DNA from: JBFMDN01 sp040753915
GTDB taxonomy: Bacteria; Desulfobacterota; Desulfomonilia; Desulfomonilales; Desulfomonilaceae
Direction: 5' to 3'
Assembly: GCA_040753915.1 (NCBI GenBank)
Contig: JBFMDN010000075.1
Span: 1-26,998 of the forward strand
DNA: 26,998 nt
Part shown: piece after piece, positions 14,545 to 22,820 of the stretch
How positions within the stretch are numbered: position 1 is the stretch's first letter
How the letters are laid out: the number at the start of each line of letters is the position of its first letter
Notes under the pieces: model-generated
Told to the model about the DNA's origin: nothing
Seen by the model: the letters and a program-made list of their open reading frames with translations, nothing else
Database searches by the model: none
Program-made: the position numbers and the translations under genes

Positions 14545-16176
14545 TTACTTTCCGGCAGCGAACCCTTTCACCTCGTACACCACTTTCTTGCTCTTGAGGC
14601 CCTTAAGGGATCGGGAACCGAGCCTTTCTACCTCGAACGTGTAGGGCGTCTTTATGTGGGCAACCGTGTCGCCCCCTACGAGAATCTGGTCCGGCTCGGC
14701 TATCTGGCAAATCCTTGAAGCAAGATTCACTGCGTGCCCAAGCACCGTGTAATCCATTCTCTCGTCGGACCCGAAATTGCCAACGATCACTTGACCGGTA
14801 TTGATGCCGTACCGCACCTGAAATGCCAATCCAGGCGGTTGAGTGCCAAGAGCCTTCGAGAGAGCCTCCCGCGTGCGGATAGCAGCGCGAATCGCCCGTG
14901 TCGCGTGGTCTTCCTGGGGAAGGGGAGCTCCGAATATTGCCAGCGCAGCGTCTCCGATAAACTTGTCGAGTGTGCCCTGCTCGTCGAACACGATGTGGTT
15001 CACCGTCTTGCAGAAGAGGTTGAGGATTTCTTGGAGTCTCCGAGGGGAGGTGGATTCGCACAGGGAGGTGAACCCGACAATATCGCAAAAGAAGATAGTC
15101 GCTTCAGTCTCTCGGACCGCTAGGTCGGCATCTCCCTTCAAAATAAGATCTACCACTTGGGTCGAGTGAAATCTCGTGAGGTTCTCCCGTATGACCGCGC
15201 TCTTCACCGCCTCCTGCCGAAGGCGTTCGTTGAGTCTCGACCTTTGTATGGCCAAAGCCGTCTGATGGCCTATTGCGGTCAGCAGGTCAAGGTCTTCGGA
15301 ATAGTACCCTGCTATCATGTCCAGGCTGTCCACGTAAATGACGCCGAGAATCTCGCGGTTTTCCCAAATGGGGGCCGCCATGACCGACCGGATGCCATCT
15401 ATGACGACGCTGTCGCCCATCTCGAATCTCGGGTCTTCCAACGCGTTGTCGGTGAGAACCGCAACGCGGTCCTTCAGGATCCTGTTAATGATGGTGTTGC
15501 TGATCGGTCTGACAACACTCTGGCCTCCTTCGGTCCGTTGCTTACAGGGAACGGGTCTGCTCGTGCCCTCCCGAAGAAGAATCGTTGCCTGAGACGGCGA
15601 AAAAATCTCGAATATCTGATCCATGATGTATTCGAGAATGTCGTCAAGGTCCTGGGTGACCACGAGCTCTTCTGTAATCCTATACAGGGTGAGCAGATTC
15701 CTGTTGAGTCGCTCCCTCCTGATTTTGGTGGGAACCTTGTCCAAACGGTGGGAGGTTTCGGAAAGGTAGTTGCTTATCATTCCGATGGGCTCGACTACTT
15801 GCTCGGCTTCCGATCTGTGCACAAAGCGTTCTTGCTCGAGGCCGCTCATGTCGAGTGTCTGCGAATGAAGAGGGGGTAAGGTGCCGCTATCAGGGTGGAA
15901 AACCAGCCTAAAGGGTCCGACCTGTATAATGTCGCCGTTTCTGATTCGACGCCGGTTTCTGATGCGGCGCCCGTTGACCCAGGTCCCGTTCCGGCTCTGG
16001 AGGTCTTTGATGACGAACCCTTTGCCTTCCCGCAGAATGAGACAATGGTTTCTGGAAACCATGGTGTCCACCAGGCAAAGGTCCGCGTTCTCCTGGCGAC
16101 CGACAACGGTCTGGTAGCCCATAAACTCCTGGTGCACTTCCTGACCGTCAGGCCTGATGATGGTCAAGTGGAACAT
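14545..16176 (-). CDS. FHA-GAF-class III adenylate cyclase
   Basis: 543 aa from the ATG at 16176, which follows AGGAGG; a longer frame begins at 16242. Residues 20-95 are an FHA domain that binds phosphothreonine (TVVGRQENADLCLVD, SRNH, DLQSRNGTWVNG). Residues 175-312 are a GAF domain (ILEYIMDQIFEIFSPSQATI, MAAPIWENREILGVIYVDS). Residues 355-538 are the cyclase domain. Metal-binding Asp365 (FFCDIVGFTS) and Asp409, purine-selecting Lys405 (DKFIGDA) and Thr477 (MDYTVLG), and transition-state Asn484 and Arg488 (VNLASR) are all present, so an active adenylate cyclase is expected. No membrane segment is seen, so it is cytosolic. It is the last gene of the mglA signalling block, 239 bp after the PilZ gene. 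Phosphorylation by a Ser/Thr kinase through the FHA domain and a small ligand through GAF are the likely inputs. Confidence 0.93.
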   Translation of the reverse strand: MFHLTIIRPDGQEVHQEFMGYQTVVGRQENADLCLVDTMVSRNHCLILREGKGFVIKDLQSRNGTWVNGRRIRNRRRIRNGDIIQVGPFRLVFHPDSGTLPPLHSQTLDMSGLEQERFVHRSEAEQVVEPIGMISNYLSETSHRLDKVPTKIRRERLNRNLLTLYRITEELVVTQDLDDILEYIMDQIFEIFSPSQATILLREGTSRPVPCKQRTEGGQSVVRPISNTIINRILKDRVAVLTDNALEDPRFEMGDSVVIDGIRSVMAAPIWENREILGVIYVDSLDMIAGYYSEDLDLLTAIGHQTALAIQRSRLNERLRQEAVKSAVIRENLTRFHSTQVVDLILKGDADLAVRETEATIFFCDIVGFTSLCESTSPRRLQEILNLFCKTVNHIVFDEQGTLDKFIGDAALAIFGAPLPQEDHATRAIRAAIRTREALSKALGTQPPGLAFQVRYGINTGQVIVGNFGSDERMDYTVLGHAVNLASRICQIAEPDQILVGGDTVAHIKTPYTFEVERLGSRSLKGLKSKKVVYEVKGFAAGK

Positions 16177-16383
16177 GCCCCTCCTACGACGATTCTCGAA
16201 GAGTAGCTTCCCGCCGATGTCCGACCGCCATTGCCGGATCACCGGATGGATGGGAGCCCGATCGAATCACATAACGGTTGCCAACAATAATGTACGCTTC
16301 GCTCGGTTGATAATGACGGACGTCTCGCCCGCCCCGTGGTCTACCATCCTCGCATGCATGCCCTCCACACATGGAAACCGGAC

Positions 16384-16413
16384 GGAACCTTCTGCACCTG
16401 CTGCAACGGTTCC
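16384..16413 (-). terminator. Possible hairpin terminator after the PilZ gene
   Basis: Directly after the PilZ stop codon the minus strand carries GGAACC (16413-16408) and GGTTCC (16389-16384), with inner TGCA repeats that extend the stem. The T-run is weak, so it may only stabilise the message end and allow read-through to the cyclase gene. Confidence 0.3.
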
Positions 16414-16415
16414 CT

Positions 16416-16778
16416 TTAACCGAGGGCCACGAATTCTATCAGCCTGAGCAGGTCCTCCCGCGCTTCGTCGGAAATTGACGAAATTTCAAATCCCGAGACA
16501 TAGTACCCGTGGGGATTCTCACGGGAGGTCCATCGACAAACCGCCTCGAAGCGAAGCGGCGAGCTCCTGATGTAATCCGATGCCTGGATGATGATCGTCA
16601 TATGTGCGCCAATTTCGACCTGCACCCCGAAGAGCTGGACCCCTCCCTCTGTGACGTCCTGGACGAGTCCGAGGAATCGTCGCGTCTTCGCGTCGTACGC
16701 GGGAATTTTGAACAGCATATATTTGCGCTTGAAACGACGCCTGTTTTCCCAGGAATCGTTCATGGTGTCATCGGTCAT
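16416..16778 (-). CDS. Single-domain PilZ protein (c-di-GMP receptor)
   Basis: 120 aa, nearly all one PilZ domain. The RxxxR arginines are Arg14 and Arg18 (RRRFKR), and the second motif is DVTEGG (41-46), a D/N-x-S-x-x-G variant with Thr for Ser. Both are needed to bind the c-di-GMP dimer, so binding is likely. The beta strands PLRFEAVCRWTSRE and GYYVSGFEISS follow, then a C-terminal helix. PilZ proteins regulate motility and exopolysaccharide after c-di-GMP binding. The ATG at 16778 follows GGAG with AAGGGAA between. It is 165 bp after the repeated-motif gene, on the same strand. Confidence 0.9.
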   Translation of the reverse strand: MTDDTMNDSWENRRRFKRKYMLFKIPAYDAKTRRFLGLVQDVTEGGVQLFGVQVEIGAHMTIIIQASDYIRSSPLRFEAVCRWTSRENPHGYYVSGFEISSISDEAREDLLRLIEFVALG

Positions 16779-16943
16779 TTCCCTTCTCCGGGGAGCTCAT
16801 CCACACAACAAGAGCTCACTACCTATTCCTGGTACCGTGCTCTCACGAATGTCCCACGCGCTGACACGTCAAATCCGGGGCAGTCCCTTCCGGTGTATTC
16901 GCGGTTCATTCACCTGCTTCTCGATTCTTGCCAGGCCGTACAC

Positions 16944-18224
16944 TTAATCTCGTCTGCGGACCTTGCGCGGTTGCGACCTCTGAGGCTTCTGCTCGCAGGT
17001 GCCTTCCAGGATGCGGTTGAACGCCCGATTCACCAGGAATCTAAATGATCTGATGAGGTTAACGGAATCCTGAGAATTCTGGAGCTTTGCCGCCAGCGAT
17101 TCACCGGCCTTTTTAATGGTGAGTGCCTGCAATGCCACAGATCGACCAAAAGTAGCCGGATCTTTGATCGAGAGGTCATTGACGATATCGGGCTGCGTGT
17201 CCGGAATTCCCTCCGCTCTTCTCACGGACGACTTATAGCGCTCGTACCGGCTCAGGATATGGTGAAATGCTTGGAGGGGATCTTCTACTGAAGATGCAAC
17301 CCCCTTGCCCAGATAGTCTGTGACGTCGAGCAGAAACCGGATTGATTCCGGGTGAGCCCTGGACATCCGTTTCACGACGTAATCGAGAACGATCCGCATC
17401 GAAAGGACGGCAAAATCCACGGTTACATTGTCTTTGAATTCGGCTCTTACCTTCTTAATTTCGTTTGCTAGGGCCGTGACAGAGCGCTGGGAAATTTCCC
17501 ACTCCAGAGTGAGGATAGCCTCTTGGAGGCTCCGGAACCGTAACGCCTCCTGTCTGGTAGGCTTCGCCGCTCTTAAGGCTGGGGCCTTCTTGACGGAATC
17601 CTGCGAGGCTTCCTTGTACAGCGTGTGCATATGGCGTTGCACCGCGTGTGCCATGGCATCGTCGTAATATCCCGCAGGACTCGTGGAGTTGGGACGAGCC
17701 GCTCGCGGGGCAGGCGCGGGGGGTGGAACCTCGAGAGCAGGCCGCGCGGGCGTATCGGGAAGCCGCCGCGGAGGGGGCGGACCCTTCTTGGGCATTGTCG
17801 CTGGAGCTTCTCTCTTCGTCTCCTGGACTGGAGGAGCATGAACCATGCGAACATCGAGCTGGGTCGTCTCTGGAGCCGCTGTCTCCTCTTCTTCTTCCAC
17901 GAAGAGCGTATCCACTGCTAGGTCTATGGCTCGGTCCGTTTCTTCGTCCCCCGAGGAAATGTACGATCGCGGATCGTATGAGGGACGTGGAGCCTTGTTC
18001 TCCTCAAAGGCGCCCATAAAGAGGGTGTCCACAGCCTCCTCGAACGAGGGACCTGAAGTTGGTGGTGCCGCTGGAGGATCGGCCTCCTGCTGAACCACGC
18101 TTTCGGGCGGCAAGCCCGCGGCGGCTGCGCGTTCCTGTTCGTCAGGCTCTTCTACAAAGAACGTATCGACCGCTCTGTCTATGAGTGCATCCAGATCTTC
18201 AGTTGTGTCGTCAAAGTCGACCAT
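16944..18224 (-). CDS. Unknown protein with repeated AVDTLF motif, directly after mglA
   Basis: 426 aa; no family recognised. The first half is acidic, Pro/Ala-rich and looks disordered, and holds three copies of one short motif: LIDRAVDTFFVEE (14-26), SFEEAVDTLFMG (60-71) and AIDLAVDTLFVEE (99-111). A fourth, degenerate copy may be AMAHAVQRHMHTLYKEA (190-206). Each motif would make a short amphipathic helix, separated from the next by flexible linker. A Pro-rich stretch (130-175) follows. Residues 220-405 look alpha-helical and folded (TRQEALRFRSLQEAILTLEW, IKKVRAEFKDNVTVDFAVLS), and the C-terminus is strongly basic (RSQPRKVRRRD). No signal peptide or membrane segment is present. The start is 18 bp after the mglA stop, so it is in the mglA operon. 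A multivalent scaffold that presents several binding peptides is my inference. Confidence 0.8.
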   Translation of the reverse strand: MVDFDDTTEDLDALIDRAVDTFFVEEPDEQERAAAAGLPPESVVQQEADPPAAPPTSGPSFEEAVDTLFMGAFEENKAPRPSYDPRSYISSGDEETDRAIDLAVDTLFVEEEEETAAPETTQLDVRMVHAPPVQETKREAPATMPKKGPPPPRRLPDTPARPALEVPPPAPAPRAARPNSTSPAGYYDDAMAHAVQRHMHTLYKEASQDSVKKAPALRAAKPTRQEALRFRSLQEAILTLEWEISQRSVTALANEIKKVRAEFKDNVTVDFAVLSMRIVLDYVVKRMSRAHPESIRFLLDVTDYLGKGVASSVEDPLQAFHHILSRYERYKSSVRRAEGIPDTQPDIVNDLSIKDPATFGRSVALQALTIKKAGESLAAKLQNSQDSVNLIRSFRFLVNRAFNRILEGTCEQKPQRSQPRKVRRRD

Positions 18225-18242
18225 CTAACGTCCGATCGGTCA

Positions 18243-18857
18243 CTATGCACGCAGCTTGTGATGGACCGATTTTATGGTGATTTTGCTTATTTCTCGCAAA
18301 GTCTCAAAGACTCCCGGCCCCTGGATCGCGCTTGCCAGGATAGCAGGAGCAGGGGTCTTGATCATAGAGTTGAGGTCCTCGTCCATGACTTCCTTGTCCA
18401 GGATTGGGATAACACTCCCTTCCAGGTCCCGTTTATTGAACTGTAAAACGAGAGGCAGCTCGTCAAGATCGAGATTGTCCTCAGCGAGATTCTCCCTCAG
18501 GTTCATGAGGCTCTCCTTGTTGGGCTCCTGCTGAACTGCCATGGAATCTGCCACGAACACTACCCCATCCACTCCTTTGAGAACCATTTTGCGGCTCTCG
18601 TTGTACAAGACCTGCCCGGGCACCGTGTACAACTGGACTCTGATATTGTATCCCCGGATTTTTCCCAGAGAGAGGGGGAGAAAATCGAAGAAAAGAGTTT
18701 TGTCGCCTCTGGTATCGATGGAGATCATTTTCCCCATGAATTTTGCGTTCATTTTCTGGTTGACATAAAGCAGGTTCGTGGTCTTTCCGCACCGGCCTGG
18801 ACCGTAATAGACGATTTTAACTTGAATTTCTTTTGCACTCTTATTGATGAACGCCAT
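18243..18857 (-). CDS. mglA: MglA-family polarity GTPase
   Basis: 204 aa, close to Myxococcus MglA (195 aa). P-loop GPGRCGKTT (19-27), switch I region with GDKTLFFDFLP, the MglA hallmark TVPGQ (78-82) in place of the Ras DTAGQ, and NKRD (141-144) for guanine recognition are all intact; the Gly21-Arg-Cys-Gly24 loop is typical of the family. MglA in its GTP form collects at the leading cell pole and activates type IV pili or gliding machinery; roadblock proteins act as its GTPase-activating partners. It starts 2 bp after the stop of a roadblock-protein gene, with AGAGG inside that gene as its ribosome binding site. This pairing is the mglBA arrangement. Confidence 0.96.
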   Translation of the reverse strand: MAFINKSAKEIQVKIVYYGPGRCGKTTNLLYVNQKMNAKFMGKMISIDTRGDKTLFFDFLPLSLGKIRGYNIRVQLYTVPGQVLYNESRKMVLKGVDGVVFVADSMAVQQEPNKESLMNLRENLAEDNLDLDELPLVLQFNKRDLEGSVIPILDKEVMDEDLNSMIKTPAPAILASAIQGPGVFETLREISKITIKSVHHKLRA

Positions 18858-18859
18858 CT

Positions 18860-19693
18860 CTAGGCCTCTCGCCGTGGGAGTTTCGTCACAAGAACTTGTG
18901 AAACTTCCGCTATTTTTAGCCTAAGCAAACCAAGTGACAGGGAATTATCGAAGATCGTGACAATGATGTAATCCTCGCCCACTCTGGTAAAATGAAACGA
19001 TTCCTCATGGCCTTTATAGAAGAGCAGCACGAAATCTCGTTCTCCGATGAGCCGTGCGATTTGCTCTGTTGCGGCGAAGTTGGCGGCAGCAACCGCTGCC
19101 AGGGAAATCGCATCGAGCTCGATGCGGCTTCCCATATTCACGATAAGGGTGCCTGCGTTGTCGATAACCAGGATGGATGAAATGCCTTCAGTCATGACCT
19201 CCTTCGAAAGATAATCGCGGATGTCTTGCAGCACTTCCAGGCTTACAACGACATCGGCGCTCCTCCCGGTCTTGACCCTCTCGACGCGGTCCATCTCCCG
19301 GTCCAGCCAACTCTTTGTGACCTGATTGTCCACATCGTCGGGCCGCGGGCCGGCAACTTCCTGCAGCGCGGGCAGGCAGTCTGTCAGAGACTGAGCTACC
19401 TGTTCTCCGGCAAGCGATCCATCACTAATCTGGCCAACGACTGCCGTATGCGCGGCCAAACGGTCCTGCAGATCTGCGTTCCCCAATCTCTTGGCCGCGG
19501 AGTCGAGAACCATCAGAAGCCGACTCATATCCTCCACGAGCGTGGTAATCTGGTGGTCTCCCGCACGTGCTCGCTGGGCCAATCTCTGAGCCGCGCCGAT
19601 GTAAGACCACAGCAGCGCCGGCAATTTCCCGAAAATCTCGATCTGCTCGGCGCCCTCGAAGATATCCTTGATGCCAAGATCCTGTGGCGTCAT
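18860..19693 (-). CDS. Roadblock/LC7-domain protein with novel N-terminal domain, MglA partner
   Basis: 277 aa, well above the 159 aa of Myxococcus MglB. Residues 158-262 are a roadblock domain: ISSILVIDNAGTLIVNMG (171-188), the helix ISLAAVAAANFAATEQIARL, FVLLFYKGHEESFHFTRVGE, DYIIVTIFDN, then a final helix. Residues 1-145 are mostly helical and match nothing I know (KLPALLWSYIGAAQRLAQRA, DMSRLLMVLDSAAKRLG, VAQSLTDCLPALQEVAG). No membrane segment is present. The gene ends 2 bp before mglA, so it should be the cognate regulator or GAP. The long N-terminal part could couple MglA to another input. The ATG at 19693 follows GAGG with a rather long spacing. Confidence 0.88.
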   Translation of the reverse strand: MTPQDLGIKDIFEGAEQIEIFGKLPALLWSYIGAAQRLAQRARAGDHQITTLVEDMSRLLMVLDSAAKRLGNADLQDRLAAHTAVVGQISDGSLAGEQVAQSLTDCLPALQEVAGPRPDDVDNQVTKSWLDREMDRVERVKTGRSADVVVSLEVLQDIRDYLSKEVMTEGISSILVIDNAGTLIVNMGSRIELDAISLAAVAAANFAATEQIARLIGERDFVLLFYKGHEESFHFTRVGEDYIIVTIFDNSLSLGLLRLKIAEVSQVLVTKLPRREA

Positions 19694-19805
19694 ATCCGTT
19701 CAGTCCTCTACAGGGAAGATTCAACTCGGACAACTCTTGGGTCGAGGTACGGGGCCCTCCCCAACACGCCCAATCGCGATGTGACTTCCGCGCTTCAGAT
19801 CGACC

Positions 19806-19825
19806 ACTTCTGAATGAGCAGAAGT
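19806..19825. promoter_or_regulatory. Perfect inverted repeat upstream of the roadblock-mglA operon
   Basis: ACTTCTG (19806-19812) and CAGAAGT (19819-19825) flank a 6-bp centre AATGAG, about 115 bp before the roadblock-gene ATG. It may be an operator or a leader hairpin. The 311-bp gap 19694-20004 otherwise shows only the possible terminator near 19882. Confidence 0.35.
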
Positions 19826-19877
19826 CGAAGGAATGCACGATACCCCTGCGATCACGTGTCCATGCGTGACTCTAGCA

Positions 19878-19902
19878 TAAAACCCCGGTTTTTTGGAGGG
19901 GT
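19878..19902 (-). terminator. Possible terminator of the PATAN/HEAT gene
   Basis: On the minus strand ACCCC (19902-19898) pairs with GGGGT (19886-19882) across an A-rich loop and is followed by TTTA. The stem is short, so strength is doubtful, but the position, about 100 bp after the stop at 20005, is suitable. Confidence 0.35.
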
Positions 19903-20004
19903 ATCACCCGTGCTCATCGCTTTTTCGAACAGAAAGAGCCGTGGTCTTACACCTATCCCCTCGATTTCGATCCCTTTACCTTCAGTCGCCTGAACGGAAG
20001 TCGC

Positions 20005-22764
20005 TCACGACTGGGTCTTGGCTTCAGCCAATCGTCTGGCCTGACTTGCCACCGCGGCCGGAACATTCTTGCTCTTGGCCAGCTTTCGGAGGTCAGGCTC
20101 TCGCAGGTGGGGCAGGAGCTTCATCGCGATGGGAACGGGGGTCTTGGAGTTAGCGACCAGGTTGAGCTTGACGCTATAGGATTTCACCCATTCTTTGGTG
20201 TTCGCGATGTGCCGCAACACGTCCTCGCAGACCTGCCTCGACTTCGAGATGGCCTCTATTTCGTCTTCCCGTATCTTGGGAGACTTAACTACAGCCATGG
20301 CGACCATCCTTATAGGATCTCGCACCAGAATGCTTCGCGCTTCCTTGTTTCCGAAGAAAGCGAGCTTCACCTTGTCAGCCACGCCCATCTGGCCAATCCT
20401 GTGGTACAGACTCTCGGTTTCCATTTCCGACAGCTCCCACTCTGGGAGGTCCCCAGGTCTGGACGCGCTGAGAAATTCTTCCGGCAGGTGTCGCGTGGCC
20501 TCGGAAAAGAAGTCCTGCAATGATTTATCCACTGTGACGGGGAACGAACCGGTCACGGGACGGACGATGAACCGAATACCCTTCCAACTGATGACAGCGG
20601 CCATGGCCTGATACGGGTCGTCTTTCCCGGAGATCTGGACGTGCAGGATCCTGCTTCGATCCCGGACGATCTCTGCGGACCCTTCCTCGCACACCAGCAT
20701 CAGTGACACAGGGATGGGAGTCCCTTCCATCATGGAAAGCGCCTCGTACACGTCCATGCAATCGAGGTTGCCCGAGATCATGCGAAAACCCTCGCCCTCG
20801 GCCGGCAAGACAGCTCGAGTCTGCGAGCTTTCTAGCCAGGCCTCTGCAGCAGTGGGATCCAAGTTTTCTCTGTGCAGGTACGTTCGCAGCACATATCTGA
20901 ATCGCGCATCGGACCAGCCTGCCATTTCGTGCAGCACCGGCATCCCCTCGCGGTCGCCGCAGATGGCGCCGATGATTCTGCCTTTTCGGAAGTAGATATG
21001 ACCGACATTCCGGTCCGTGGAGAGCACCAGGGTACCGGATCGTCCTCCCTGACGGGCTGCATTGAGGGGACCATAAAGTCCGCAAAGGCTGACCGCCCCC
21101 TCCACTTTCATATCGAGCTGGCCTTCGATCATGGCCTGTTCCAGAGAATCGATGCGATTCTTTATATCAGGCTTATCAGAAGCATACTCGATAATCTTCC
21201 CCACGACCGCTGCGCTGCGCTCAAGCAATCGCTTGTTGCCGAGGATTGTCTCCAACATCTCCCTGTGGTGCCAGTTGTCAAGAATGTAGAGGGCAGTCTC
21301 CTCGAAAATCGCATCGCATGACGCCGCGACCTTGATGAGTGTCTCGTCTCGTATGGTCTCGCGAACAAGAAAGTCCATTACCGACGGATGCAGGTCTGCT
21401 CCGAATCCTTTGCGGTATGTTGGGACATCGAGGTTTTCCAGTGTATTCTTAGCCGCGTCCCGAATCTCCTGGGATTCGTCGTGACTCAAGTAGCTCAAAA
21501 GAACGAGCTTTTCCGTCGTGGAGAGGGGAACCATTCCCTGAGCGGCACGCAGTCTGACTTCGTGCTCCGTCGTCTGGCTGAGATACTTGTGAACCGTTTT
21601 GGAGATCTTGACCTTAATGGCTTTGCGGACAAGCGGATTGGAATCCGTCTGGAGCGATTCTCGGACCGTCTCATCTTCACCGAATACCAGACGCACCTTG
21701 TCCAGGACCGGGAGAGTGACCACATCCCTCCCTTCAAAAAGCTCGTCAATCAAAGCGAGCTCGGACGCTATCTTCTCCGAAACCGTGACCCCCTCATCCA
21801 GGAGACGCATGGCTTCGATAATGAGGTTTTGCATTCCTACGTGAATCACGTCCGGTACCTCATCACCACCCTTTCTGACGACAAAACTGGCGTTTGGCCA
21901 GGCCAGGAGATGGCACGCAGCGTCCAGGCCGGTCATGTCATTTAGGACCGCATTGCAGATTCGTCCCTCGTTGAAATACAGGTATCCTTCGCCGTCGGCC
22001 CGTTTAAGAGTGCATACCGCTCGCTTTGAATTCATCTCGAAGATCTCGGCGATCTCGAAAACATTCATGATCCTCAGATGCCCCTGAACTGTCCAGCTAG
22101 AGCTCGCTTCCAGCTCGTACGGGTCTTCATCGGGGGCGTACTCCAGGGCGTCCATGACCAAAGTTAGCGTGTTGACCTTGATTCTGTTGCGGAAATCGTC
22201 AGGTGAACCGTGTTCGTAGCGGAAATCCGCGTCAATCCACCCAAAGGCTCTGTGCAGCGCTTCCATGCCATCCAAATGGTCAGAAATTGCGCCAACTACT
22301 TTGCCTTGCTCCGTGAATATGCGAACCGTTTCATTGTTGCGCTGCAGAACTATGCGAACGTTACGGTTGTTATGGTCGATGGCCTGGATGATCTCACCCA
22401 GACCGAACAGACCAATATTGCCCACAACCACTTCTTGATCGGGCTGGATCTTCTCTTCCTTCTCCCCGCGCCCCACCCGCTCGATCACCTTCATCACGAT
22501 ATCCTGAATGGGCTCGGGTATTTCAGGCCTATCGGGGCGGGAATACCAATTTCGTGCTGCCGGAATAAGGTTTTTTCGCGCCTGAGAAGATATTTCGGGA
22601 TCCGGATCCCTTCCCAGATAGCAAAGAATGATCAAGGTATCATGCAGAGTGAATTCCGCCTGCATTGAGGCCGCCTGCAATTTCTTTTCCCTGGTCGCCT
22701 TGGACCCGATGAACTTTGCGAGGCGAGGTCCGACGGTCACCACTTTCTTATCTGTGACAGTCAT
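20005..22764 (-). CDS. Large cytoplasmic scaffold with four PATAN/DUF4388 domains and HEAT-like repeats
   Basis: 919 aa from the ATG at 22764. ATG at 22779 is also possible; a TTG at 22809 is unlikely because the predicted transcript starts near it. Four PATAN/DUF4388 units are seen at about 114-185 (GNIGLFGLGEIIQAI, GKVVGAI, HRAFGWIDADFRYE), 226-300 (GHLRIMNVFEIAEIF, GYLYFNEGRICNAVL), 553-625 (GHIYFRKGRIIGAICGDREG, AGWSDARFRY) and 663-736 (a weaker copy). Helical HEAT-like stretches lie at 34-75, 370-450 and 785-915; the last has a repeated RDPxRxVAxAVxKSP-type pattern. PATAN domains occur with response regulators and in gliding bacteria as protein-interaction modules. There is no signal peptide or membrane segment. 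It has its own promoter and sits upstream of the roadblock-mglA operon on the same strand, so a role in that pathway is likely but unproven. Confidence 0.85.
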   Translation of the reverse strand: MTVTDKKVVTVGPRLAKFIGSKATREKKLQAASMQAEFTLHDTLIILCYLGRDPDPEISSQARKNLIPAARNWYSRPDRPEIPEPIQDIVMKVIERVGRGEKEEKIQPDQEVVVGNIGLFGLGEIIQAIDHNNRNVRIVLQRNNETVRIFTEQGKVVGAISDHLDGMEALHRAFGWIDADFRYEHGSPDDFRNRIKVNTLTLVMDALEYAPDEDPYELEASSSWTVQGHLRIMNVFEIAEIFEMNSKRAVCTLKRADGEGYLYFNEGRICNAVLNDMTGLDAACHLLAWPNASFVVRKGGDEVPDVIHVGMQNLIIEAMRLLDEGVTVSEKIASELALIDELFEGRDVVTLPVLDKVRLVFGEDETVRESLQTDSNPLVRKAIKVKISKTVHKYLSQTTEHEVRLRAAQGMVPLSTTEKLVLLSYLSHDESQEIRDAAKNTLENLDVPTYRKGFGADLHPSVMDFLVRETIRDETLIKVAASCDAIFEETALYILDNWHHREMLETILGNKRLLERSAAVVGKIIEYASDKPDIKNRIDSLEQAMIEGQLDMKVEGAVSLCGLYGPLNAARQGGRSGTLVLSTDRNVGHIYFRKGRIIGAICGDREGMPVLHEMAGWSDARFRYVLRTYLHRENLDPTAAEAWLESSQTRAVLPAEGEGFRMISGNLDCMDVYEALSMMEGTPIPVSLMLVCEEGSAEIVRDRSRILHVQISGKDDPYQAMAAVISWKGIRFIVRPVTGSFPVTVDKSLQDFFSEATRHLPEEFLSASRPGDLPEWELSEMETESLYHRIGQMGVADKVKLAFFGNKEARSILVRDPIRMVAMAVVKSPKIREDEIEAISKSRQVCEDVLRHIANTKEWVKSYSVKLNLVANSKTPVPIAMKLLPHLREPDLRKLAKSKNVPAAVASQARRLAEAKTQS

Positions 22765-22820
22765 ACGTGTGCTCTGCATCCATGAAATGACGGGGTCAAC
22801 ATGTCGCAATTTTTGGCCTT

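Noticed and set aside
15157..15879. Open frame of 240 codons on the plus strand
   Set aside because: It is antisense to the GAF part of the adenylate cyclase, which is well supported. No motif is seen in it.
14545..16176. His481 in place of the usual Asp in the cyclase GD-x-VNLA motif, suspected loss of activity
   Set aside because: The purine-selecting position is Thr477, four residues earlier, and it is intact along with both metal-binding Asp residues, Lys405, Asn484 and Arg488. The change at 481 is not at a catalytic residue.
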